DNA from: an uncultured Clostridia bacterium
Lineage (GTDB): Bacteria > Bacillota > Clostridia > Oscillospirales > Acutalibacteraceae
Length of the DNA stretch: 64,000 nt
NCBI GenBank assembly: GCA_946499275.1
Contig: CAMMRL010000004.1
Coordinates: forward strand, 1 to 64,000
Reading direction: 5' to 3'
The translations under genes and the position numbers were made by a program. Below are positions 28,480 through 36,965 of the stretch, piece by piece (within the stretch, counting starts at the first letter, position 1; each line of letters begins with the position of its first letter). The notes beneath the pieces were generated by a model, which was not told the origin of the DNA, made no database searches, and saw only the letters and a list, made by a program, of their open reading frames with translations.

Positions 28480-30717
28480 TCAATACAGCGTGCGACTTGC
28501 GATTTCGCGTTGCACGTCGGGGGCAAGGGTAACGAACCGGGCGCTAAACCCGCCTACGCGCACCATAATATGCCCGTATTTTTCCGGATGGATCATCGCC
28601 TGCTCCAAATCGTCCTTGCTGACAACGGTAATCATCGCCTGCGCGCCGCCGTTATCAAAATAAGTATCCAGCAGGCTCTTCAGGATATCCCGGTGGTTGT
28701 TGAACAGATCCTTGCTGAACTTCATATTCTGCACGGCGCCCGCATGGTGATGGGTGTCCAGCTTCACCAGGGAGTTGAGCATTGCGGTCACGCCGTTGGT
28801 GTCGGTGCCGCCCGTCGGATTGTTGCCGTTGGCCATCGGTTCCTTGGCCAGCCGGCCGTCGGCGGAAGCGCCGGTGAACCGGCCTAGAATGGTGTTTGCC
28901 TCGTTATTGATAATAACGATCATATACGAATGCAGGTTGGTGTGCTCCCGTTGATTGCGAACCGTGTCGCACAGCCATTCATGGAATCCCTGCGCAAAGG
29001 TATCAATACCCGGCAGGTCGTTGCCGTACTTCTCGATATCCATCAGGATTTTGCGTTCCTTCTCATAGCCGACAAAGTTGGCCTTCATCGCCTTAAGCAG
29101 GGTGGCGCGGTCTATTAGCTTCTGATCGTACACTGCCGTCTTAATCGCATACAAGCTGTTTGCCGTATTGACGTTGCCGTAGGTTTCCAGCGTACCGCCG
29201 AGATACCGCGCGCCGCCATTGAGCAGGGCCTTGCCCCGTTCCATGCAGTCGTCAAACAGCATCGTCATATACAGATACGGCCCGGCTTGGGCAACCGTTT
29301 CGTACTCGATCTGCTCCTGCTGGGCGAGGATTTCGATGTAATAGGTAAGCTGCTTCTTATACGCCGCGTACAGATCGTCGAAGGTTTCGAAGTCTTCGAG
29401 CCCGCCAAGCTTCAGGCCCATATCCTTGTCGTACAGCATATCGTGGCCATTGTACAAGGTAGCTTCGAGCGCCTTGAGCAGGTTGATGATCCCGTTCGGG
29501 GAACCAATGCTCCGATGATTGAGCACATACTCGCCGCAACCAAACATCATGTAATCCTCGGCTTCTTCGTGCGAAACTTCGAACGCGCTTTCAACCGAAG
29601 GTATATTTACATCATCATTATACAGCATGGGGAAGGTACGTCCCTCGCCGATGCAAGTCAGCGCCTTGTCCATCAGCTCCGGATTCTGCCCCTTGTAAAA
29701 ACGCAAGGAAAGCTGCGGCTCAATCTCAATCACTGTGCGGGAAGCTTCGAGCGCGAGCAGGGCAATCTTGTCGGCGTTTGCTTCGTTGCGGCCCCCGCGG
29801 CCGCCGATCACCACACGGGAGTGGAACACCGTCTCGCGGGAAGCCATCAGACGCCACAGAGACTGGGTATAGGCCAGCGCCTCTTCCTCAGTAATCCGAC
29901 CGGCTCCCAGGTCGTTCACATAAAAGTCGCCCATGTATACGTCCATCCGCCCATAGTTGAGCACGCCGCTGATCAGGGAATACAGCCACGCAAGCTGCAT
30001 AGCCTCCACAAAGTTGGCAGGCGCTTTGTGCGCGATCGTTTCCAGCGTTTCGGCGAGCTTCAGCCGCTGCTCCCGTTTGGACGGGGCGGAGCCAAAGGTC
30101 TGCGCGGCGGCGCGGGCTTCCGCCGCATACCGCAGGCAGACGGCGGAAAGGGTGTCCATCGCCATCATCATGCCTTCAAACAGGGCAACGTCGCCGCCCT
30201 CTTTTTCCGCTTTTTCCTTATACTTCTGCGCTTCCGCCTTCAAGCCGTCCAGCCCGAGCCGCATCAGCTTGTCGTAGTCCATGTACGCGTCCACAATGCG
30301 GTACAGAGGGAAGGCCACCTCGCTGTGCTCCCAGTAAATATCCTCCGGCAGCGCTTGTTTCATATACTCGGGGAACCGGGCCCGGGTCTTGTGCCGGGTT
30401 TCCTCCCCTTTCCAGAATTCCAGCGCGTCCCGGATATCCTGCTTTTGCCCCTCCGTATAGAGATCGCTTTGCAGCAGCGCGTCAATCCGCTGCGGGTCAT
30501 AGAAATAGCTCACGCTACGGCCGAGCAGCGGTTCAGAACAGTAGCCCACCTCTGCGATTAGGAAACGGCCGGCGAGCAGATCGTCCTCCCGCATCGGCTG
30601 GAACCAATACCGGGTCTGCACCTCTACGCACTTCGCTTCGCGGATGGCGGAAGGGGCATCCTGGTATTTTTTATAGGTATCGGTAAACTCCATAATGTAT
30701 TCATAAGCGTTCAACAT
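28480..30717 (-). CDS. Glycyl radical enzyme (PFL-like), function unassigned
   Basis: FGCGEYVL thiyl-Cys region and C-terminal MVRVGGFSARFVTL glycyl loop; start MLNAYEYIMEF with RBS AAAGGAG. Confidence 0.88.
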   Translation of the reverse strand: MLNAYEYIMEFTDTYKKYQDAPSAIREAKCVEVQTRYWFQPMREDDLLAGRFLIAEVGYCSEPLLGRSVSYFYDPQRIDALLQSDLYTEGQKQDIRDALEFWKGEETRHKTRARFPEYMKQALPEDIYWEHSEVAFPLYRIVDAYMDYDKLMRLGLDGLKAEAQKYKEKAEKEGGDVALFEGMMMAMDTLSAVCLRYAAEARAAAQTFGSAPSKREQRLKLAETLETIAHKAPANFVEAMQLAWLYSLISGVLNYGRMDVYMGDFYVNDLGAGRITEEEALAYTQSLWRLMASRETVFHSRVVIGGRGGRNEANADKIALLALEASRTVIEIEPQLSLRFYKGQNPELMDKALTCIGEGRTFPMLYNDDVNIPSVESAFEVSHEEAEDYMMFGCGEYVLNHRSIGSPNGIINLLKALEATLYNGHDMLYDKDMGLKLGGLEDFETFDDLYAAYKKQLTYYIEILAQQEQIEYETVAQAGPYLYMTMLFDDCMERGKALLNGGARYLGGTLETYGNVNTANSLYAIKTAVYDQKLIDRATLLKAMKANFVGYEKERKILMDIEKYGNDLPGIDTFAQGFHEWLCDTVRNQREHTNLHSYMIVIINNEANTILGRFTGASADGRLAKEPMANGNNPTGGTDTNGVTAMLNSLVKLDTHHHAGAVQNMKFSKDLFNNHRDILKSLLDTYFDNGGAQAMITVVSKDDLEQAMIHPEKYGHIMVRVGGFSARFVTLAPDVQREIASRTLY

Positions 30718-30766
30718 ATAAAAAACTCCTTTCTGAGCCGGCATTCTGCCGACGGTCAGATCCCTA

Positions 30767-30784
30767 TGAGAAAACGTTTACGCC
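30767..30784. promoter_or_regulatory. cre/LacI-like operator upstream of the glycyl radical enzyme gene
   Basis: tgagaaaacgtttacgcc, imperfect match to gtaaacgtttac. Confidence 0.35.
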
Positions 30785-30977
30785 GCGCCGGCATCCACGC
30801 CTCTCATCCATCCTCATTATACGCATGCCCAAGCAAAAAATCAAGGTGCTTTCGCAAACCGATCAAAGAAATTTCCAGAAGGTTTCCCCCCAGCGTTTAA
30901 ACATTCCACGACGTATTTCTTTCGGTAGAAATAATCTTTGGCTATCCGCTGCGCGGCGCCGGTAACCACGGCAAAAA

Positions 30978-31006
30978 GCCCCCTCAAGGTCGAGTCTTGA
31001 GGGGGC
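30978..31006 (-). terminator. Rho-independent terminator of the FGGY kinase gene
   Basis: gccccctcaa / ttgagggggc, followed by TTTTTGCC on the minus strand. Confidence 0.82.
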
Positions 31007-31026
31007 ACAACCGATAAAACAGCCAA

Positions 31027-32550
31027 TTATAACTTGCTGAGCTGGGAAAACGAAGTTTTCACCGCCGGATACAGCGCTGTATACAACTGATAATACGGCG
31101 CGTATTTGGCTGTATTTTCCGGGATCGGCGACTGTACGCGGTCGGCTTTGATCACCGCGTCACAAGCCTCCGGCACGCTGGCGTACACACCCGCGCCCAC
31201 GCCGGCCAACAGCGCCACGCCGAGAGCCGGGCCTTCACGGGACGCCAGCGTTTTCACATCGCAGGCATACAAGTCCGCCAACATCTGCCGCCACAGGGGG
31301 CTGGAACCGCCCCCGCCGCAGGCCATCATATCGCTGATCGAAACGCCCATTTCGTGGAAGACCGACAGGCAGTCGTTCAAGGAATAGGCCACCCCTTCCA
31401 TCACGGCGCGGAGCATATCCTTTTTGGTGTGGATAGCCGATAGGCCGAAGAACACGCCGCGCGCGTTGGGATCGAGGTGAGGCGTGCGCTCCCCCATCAG
31501 GTAGGGCAGGTAGAGCAGCTTGTTTGCCCCCACCGGCACCGTTTCGGCTTCCTTGTCCATCAGGTAATAGGGATCCACATCCATCAGCGCCGCCGTTTCC
31601 TTTTCCGCCCCGCAGAAATTGTCCCGGAACCATTTCAGGGAAAGCCCCGCGCCCTGCGTCACCCCCATCACATGCCAGGCGCCCGGCACCGCGCAGCAGA
31701 AGGTATGCACCCTTCCCTTTTTGTCAATGGCCATACGGTCGGTATGGGCGAACACCACGCCCGACGTGCCAATGGTGGTAAACGCCCGTCCGTCCCGCAC
31801 CACGCCGGTGCCGACCGCGGCCGCCGCGTTGTCCCCCGCGCCGCCGACCACGATGGTCCCTTCCGCCAGGCCGGTAAGCTCCGCCACACGGCGAGTGACC
31901 TTGCCGGTCACCTCCGGCGATTCGTATACCTTTCCCAGCAGGGAACGGTGGATCTCCAGCTTCTCCAGCACCTCGTCCGACCAGCAGCGGTTCGGGATAT
32001 CCAGAAGCTGCATGCCGGAAGCGTCGGACACTTCGGTGGCAAATTCCCCGGTCAGCCTATACCGGATATAATCCTTGGGAAGCAGGATATGCCGGCATTT
32101 TTCGTATAATTCCGGTTCATGGTTTCGCACCCACAGGATTTTGGAGGCAGTAAACCCGGTAAGCGCCGGATTGGCTGTAATCGCAATCAGCCGGTCGTAC
32201 CCCAGCTTCGCCGTGATTTCCTCACACTCGGCGGCAGTGCGCTGATCGCACCAGATAATGGACCGGCGGAGCACCTCGCCCCGCTCGTCCAGCATGACCA
32301 GGCCGTGCATCTGCCCCGACAGGCCGATGCCTACAACCGACGATGGGGAAACGCCGCTTTTATGCAGCACGGCGCGGATCCCTTCCACTGTCGCATTCCA
32401 CCAATCGGCCGGCTCCTGTTCAGCGTACCCGTTCTGCGGCTGGTACAGCGGGTATTCCGCTGTATGGGAAGCGATTACCGCTCCCATTTCGTCAAACAAC
32501 GCGGTTTTCGTACCGGACGTTCCGATGTCAATTCCCATTAAATAGGCCAT
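31027..32550 (-). CDS. FGGY-family carbohydrate kinase, xylulokinase-like
   Basis: MAYLMGIDIGTSGTKTALFDE; GLSGQMHGLVMLD; start with RBS GGAAGG. Confidence 0.88.
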   Translation of the reverse strand: MAYLMGIDIGTSGTKTALFDEMGAVIASHTAEYPLYQPQNGYAEQEPADWWNATVEGIRAVLHKSGVSPSSVVGIGLSGQMHGLVMLDERGEVLRRSIIWCDQRTAAECEEITAKLGYDRLIAITANPALTGFTASKILWVRNHEPELYEKCRHILLPKDYIRYRLTGEFATEVSDASGMQLLDIPNRCWSDEVLEKLEIHRSLLGKVYESPEVTGKVTRRVAELTGLAEGTIVVGGAGDNAAAAVGTGVVRDGRAFTTIGTSGVVFAHTDRMAIDKKGRVHTFCCAVPGAWHVMGVTQGAGLSLKWFRDNFCGAEKETAALMDVDPYYLMDKEAETVPVGANKLLYLPYLMGERTPHLDPNARGVFFGLSAIHTKKDMLRAVMEGVAYSLNDCLSVFHEMGVSISDMMACGGGGSSPLWRQMLADLYACDVKTLASREGPALGVALLAGVGAGVYASVPEACDAVIKADRVQSPIPENTAKYAPYYQLYTALYPAVKTSFSQLSKL

Positions 32551-32949
32551 ACTGTTCTTCCTTCCTTTCCCACTTCGCTGCGCTTGCAAACCGTCCACCC
32601 GGACTACCAGGCGTCCTCCGCAACACTTCCCGGTTTCCCATATATGCTCCTAGACGAAAGCGAGGCCAATCTATTATGCCGGATCCCGTCCCGGAACAAC
32701 CGGCTGAATCCGGAAACCGGCACCCACAAATTTCCGCCGTTTTCCGTTTGGCTTCCATTATATCGCAGCAAGGGGGAAAGTCAAGGAACCGTTATGGTTT
32801 TCCCCACATTCCACAAGCAGAAAGAGAATATTGCTGCGCTTTGCTGATGCTTTTGTATCAAGATTTATCCTATTTCGTTCTTATTAGTTTTCAAAAAAAT
32901 TAAGCGAAAATAGAGCGTTTTTCTAAAACAAATGCGCAAAAAATTCCCC

Positions 32950-32978
32950 TTGCCAATTTTCACAAACAGACGTATACT
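32950..32978 (+). promoter_or_regulatory. Sigma-A-like promoter for the URO-D-like gene
   Basis: TTGCCA-17 nt-TATACT. Confidence 0.65.
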
Positions 32979-33050
32979 CGATTAAGGATTGATTTGCACT
33001 TTTATAGCCGCTTCCACCGATGTAAGGATTAAAGAAAAGGAGACAGTTTT

Positions 33051-34226
33051 ATGACCGCTCTGTTTTCCCTTCCCCCTTTGCCCTCGGCCGATTGGCAGAA
33101 GCATAACGAAGAACAGCGCCTGGTATGGGAACGGTTCCACCAGGGAAAACCCAGCCGGGTTCCCATGATCTTGGGTGTAAACCCCCGCTTCCTGCTCTGC
33201 GACCCCCGGTATAACCCCAACAAAGTCGCCTTCCGCGACTATATGACCGATATGGAAACCATGTGGCAGGTACAGTGCGAATTTGCTTTGTTCAGCCGCC
33301 ATTTCCTCCCTTATGACCATGAAATGGGGATGCCGGAGGAATGGCATATCTACGTAGACCCGCAAAACATCGGGGAAGCCGCCTGGTACGGCGCGGAAGT
33401 GCTCTATCCTGACTGGGATGTGCCGGATACCCGCCCGTTTTTGACGGACGACAACAAAACTATGTTGTTTGAGAAAGGGATCCCCGATCCCTTCAGCGGC
33501 ATATACGGCCACCTACGGGATTTTTATGAGTTCAGCTCGGCGGCCCCAGCCCGCACTTTCTACGACCGTCCGGTGATCTGCGATCCCTCCGGTTTCGGGA
33601 CGGACGGCCCGTTTACCGTGGCCTGCAACCTGCGCGGCGCGGCGGAATTCTGCATGGATCTGTATCTGGATCCGGATTACGCGATGGAACTGCTGGAATT
33701 TATCACTCAGGCGACCATCCAGCGGATGCTGGCCTGGCATAAGTATTACGGCCTGCCGACGCCGGACAGCTTCTGGTTTGCGGACGACAGCATTATGTTG
33801 CTTTCCACTGCCGATTATGAGCAGTTTGTCCTTCCCTTCCACAAAAAGCTGATCGACGGCGTTACCGAAGGCAAAGGCCATAACAACACCATCCATCTGT
33901 GCGGGGACGCCACCCGCCATTTCCCCCTGATCCGCGACGAACTGAAGGTCACGGCATTCGACACCGGCTATCCGGTGGAACACGGCAAGCTGGCGAAAGA
34001 GCTGGGGCCGGATATCACCATCCAGGGCGGCCCGCGGGTAGCACTGCTCCAAAACGGCACGCCGGAAGAAGCCGCCGCAGAAACCCAGCGGATTCTAGAG
34101 GACGTGATGCCGCATACCCGCCGCTTCATCCTAAGGGAGGCGAACAACCTGCCGCCCGCCACCCCGCTGGAGAATATCGACGCCATGTACGAAACCGTAC
34201 AGAAGTACGGCCGGTTTGAGGATTGA
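33051..34226 (+). CDS. Uroporphyrinogen decarboxylase (URO-D)/methyltransferase-family protein
   Basis: 391 aa; URO-D-like C-term DTGYPVEHGKLAKELGPDITIQGGPRVALLQNGTPEE. Confidence 0.75.
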   Translation: MTALFSLPPLPSADWQKHNEEQRLVWERFHQGKPSRVPMILGVNPRFLLCDPRYNPNKVAFRDYMTDMETMWQVQCEFALFSRHFLPYDHEMGMPEEWHIYVDPQNIGEAAWYGAEVLYPDWDVPDTRPFLTDDNKTMLFEKGIPDPFSGIYGHLRDFYEFSSAAPARTFYDRPVICDPSGFGTDGPFTVACNLRGAAEFCMDLYLDPDYAMELLEFITQATIQRMLAWHKYYGLPTPDSFWFADDSIMLLSTADYEQFVLPFHKKLIDGVTEGKGHNNTIHLCGDATRHFPLIRDELKVTAFDTGYPVEHGKLAKELGPDITIQGGPRVALLQNGTPEEAAAETQRILEDVMPHTRRFILREANNLPPATPLENIDAMYETVQKYGRFED

Positions 34227-34281
34227 CCTGTTTCCGGGCTATATCCCATGCCGGATACAGCACAAAGTTGACATAAAAACA

Positions 34282-34317
34282 GCCGGAGGGCCGTATTTTA
34301 CGGCTCTCCGGCTGTTT
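34282..34317. terminator. Bidirectional terminator between convergent genes
   Basis: aacagccggaggGCCGtattttaCGGCtctccggctgtt followed by Ts. Confidence 0.75.
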
Positions 34318-34354
34318 TTATTGCTTGCTGTATAAACGGCGCCGCTTATACCCG

Positions 34355-35404
34355 CTATTCCTTCGGCGGCAGGCATTCCAGCAGGGTCAGCTCGCCCTCC
34401 ACCGTATATTTTCCCGCGGCGGCATAGGGAAGGAGAAAATAATCCCCTTTCTTTACGTCACGCAAAAAGCCGTCGCCCCCGACGGTCCCACTGCCCTCCC
34501 CTACCAGGAAGACGGCGGGGCCGGTCGGCAGGGTATACTCACCGCCCCGCAGCGTATGCCGGCGAAGGGCGAAGCAGGGGGTATCCTCATACCCGATCAG
34601 CTGCTCCGACGTCCGCATTTCCTCTTTATAGAGCGTTTTCGGCGTCATCCGGCCCCGTTCCAGCGCCTTTTCCCCATACATATCGTAATCAAAGCAGGAA
34701 AATGCGTCCTCTTCGGACAGGCTGAGGAACCGTTCATACTCGCTCAAATGATAATCTCCCAGCCATTCCTCCGGCTGGATGGTGAAATCCGTGGGTTCCT
34801 GCACTTCCAGCATCAAGCAGCCTGCCCCGATGGCGTGGACCATGCCGCCAGGAATCAGGAAAACGTCGCCGGGTTTCACCGGAATGACGTTTAATAAGGC
34901 GTTCACCGCCTGCGTCCCGGCATGGATCGCCGCCTGGAACTCCGCTTTTGTCACCGGACGCTTGAAACCATAGGCAATGCTAGCCCCCGGCCGGGCGTCC
35001 AGCACCAACCACGACTCGGTTTTCCCATAAGGAGACTGGAAAAGCTGCATCGCCCGCTCCTTGGTGGGATGGGCCTGGATCGGAAGGGCCACCGCGCTGT
35101 CCAGCGCTTTGACCAGGATACCGATATCCTTCCGCCCGCCGAGCATCCGTTCCGGTTCGGCCCGCAGCAATTCGTCCAGATAAACGTCCGTCCCCTGGAT
35201 GCGGGAAATCCCCTCGTGTTCACCGGCGGATACCTTGTTCAGCGCCTTGACGCTGGAGGCGATCCATTCCTCCGGATAATTGTTGTCCTCCGCCGGGTCG
35301 CCGAACAGAGGATGAAACAACGCGCCGCCCTGATAGATGCGGAACACCCGGTTTCTTTCAAAAAACAGGGGGCGGGACGCCAGCGTTTGCGTGGTTGTGC
35401 TCAT
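34355..35404 (-). CDS. manA: Class I mannose-6-phosphate isomerase
   Basis: Start MSTTTQTLASRPLFFERNRVFRIYQGG; IQAHPTKERA, GDVFLIPGGMVHAIGAG metal-site motifs. Confidence 0.85.
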   Translation of the reverse strand: MSTTTQTLASRPLFFERNRVFRIYQGGALFHPLFGDPAEDNNYPEEWIASSVKALNKVSAGEHEGISRIQGTDVYLDELLRAEPERMLGGRKDIGILVKALDSAVALPIQAHPTKERAMQLFQSPYGKTESWLVLDARPGASIAYGFKRPVTKAEFQAAIHAGTQAVNALLNVIPVKPGDVFLIPGGMVHAIGAGCLMLEVQEPTDFTIQPEEWLGDYHLSEYERFLSLSEEDAFSCFDYDMYGEKALERGRMTPKTLYKEEMRTSEQLIGYEDTPCFALRRHTLRGGEYTLPTGPAVFLVGEGSGTVGGDGFLRDVKKGDYFLLPYAAAGKYTVEGELTLLECLPPKE

Positions 35405-35498
35405 TGCGAATCTTCCTTTCATCACGGCCGAGCTTCATAAGACAGGATATCCGTCCCGCGACGCTTGCCGGCCCCATATAATCTATCCCATTACCGAA

Positions 35499-36875
35499 CT
35501 AGTCAAAAGTTTCCCCGGGCTGGTAGCGAATAACTGCCTGCGCCTGGGCGATATTCGCCGCCGCCCCCGCGCCGACCAGTGCAGTCAGGGCCGCGCCGTA
35601 GGCGGCTTCCTCCTGATGAACCGGGATCTGCAGGGGAAGGTCGAAACGGGCGGCAAACAGCTTTTGCAGTAGCGCCGTTTTTCGCAACCCGTTTCCCGCT
35701 CCGACCAGCATAACCGGCTTTTGGGCAAGCTTCGGTTCCATCTCCCGGTAGAAGCCGTACAACTCCTCCACAATCCCTTCCAGCACACCGAGGGTGAAAA
35801 AGCCCGGGTGAAAATTATCCAGCCCCAGCCCGGAGATCCCACCGCGGAGGGCCGGGTTCTGCCGCGTTCCGCTGAAGCGGGTGTCCACCCGCAGCCGGTC
35901 AGGCGAACCGACACAGGCTTCCGCCTCCCGTTCCATCGCGCCGTACAGGGATACCTCCGGGCCGCCGGCCAGCGCGGCCGTCTCGCGGAAAAACTTCTCT
36001 AGCGCGGCAAACGCTCTCCCGCCGCAGAGGGAGGAACCCACCAACAGGAACGCCCCTTCCGTACAGGGCCGCGCTTCCACCGACGGCAGGGAAGCCGGGG
36101 ACGGCATCCACACCGACACTTGGCTGCCGGTGCCGACGTTGATCAACACGCTTTCCTCCATATTTCGCACTGTGCCGATAAAGCTGGCCTGGTTGTCCCC
36201 GATCGCCGGTGCGACCGGGACGCCGTCCGCCGTTTCGCCCAGCAGCACGCCGTCCTTGGCGATCCCGGGGAAAAACGCCGGATCCAGCCCAGCCTTCTCC
36301 ATCGCCGCCGCGTCGAATCCGCCCGCCGAGAAGTCCACCATTCCCCAGCTTGCCGCATCTGACAAATGGAGCAGCGGCGTTTTCCGTCCCGCCAGCTTCA
36401 TACCGAGGTAGGCGTGGATGGTGCAGCCGGTGACCGCCTCCGCCGGAACCAGGCCCCGGCGGAGGTTGTAAAAATGGGTGACCGTCCCAAAGCCGGTGGC
36501 CAGCAGATAGCCGGTACGCTCGCCGAGCAGCCGGGCGGCGCTTTTGTCCCCTTCGAACGGAAGATCGCCGCGGCCGTCCTGCCAGATATACAGGGGGGAT
36601 ACCGGCTCCCCCTCCCGGTCCAGGTAGAGGATACCGTGCATCTGGCCGGTCAGCCCGATACCCCCGATAGGCGAAAACCGCTGTTTCAGCGATTCCACCA
36701 ACCCCATCGCCAGCGTTTCAATTCGGCGGGGATCCTGTATCTTTTCCCACGCGTACTCTGTGGGGAGGAACGCGTCGTTTTTCACGGTTTCGCTGTGCAG
36801 GACCTCGCCGGTTTCCCCATCCAGCACCAGCGCGCAGATCGTGGTTGTGCCGATATCCAGGCCGATCACCCGCAT
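35499..36875 (-). CDS. FGGY-family carbohydrate kinase (sedoheptulokinase-like)
   Basis: MRVIGLDIGTTTICALVLDGETGEVL; GLTGQMHGILYLD. Confidence 0.8.
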   Translation of the reverse strand: MRVIGLDIGTTTICALVLDGETGEVLHSETVKNDAFLPTEYAWEKIQDPRRIETLAMGLVESLKQRFSPIGGIGLTGQMHGILYLDREGEPVSPLYIWQDGRGDLPFEGDKSAARLLGERTGYLLATGFGTVTHFYNLRRGLVPAEAVTGCTIHAYLGMKLAGRKTPLLHLSDAASWGMVDFSAGGFDAAAMEKAGLDPAFFPGIAKDGVLLGETADGVPVAPAIGDNQASFIGTVRNMEESVLINVGTGSQVSVWMPSPASLPSVEARPCTEGAFLLVGSSLCGGRAFAALEKFFRETAALAGGPEVSLYGAMEREAEACVGSPDRLRVDTRFSGTRQNPALRGGISGLGLDNFHPGFFTLGVLEGIVEELYGFYREMEPKLAQKPVMLVGAGNGLRKTALLQKLFAARFDLPLQIPVHQEEAAYGAALTALVGAGAAANIAQAQAVIRYQPGETFD

Positions 36876-36965
36876 ACATCGTCTTCCTTTCCTGTTCTTT
36901 TCAAACGCCCGTTGATAAGTCCATAAAAGGGGCGGGAAGGCATGCCGTCTTCCCGTCCCTCCGGT

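Noticed and set aside
30841-31026. 61-aa minus-strand ORF
   Set aside because: Overlaps the FGGY kinase terminator; no RBS or recognisable motif.
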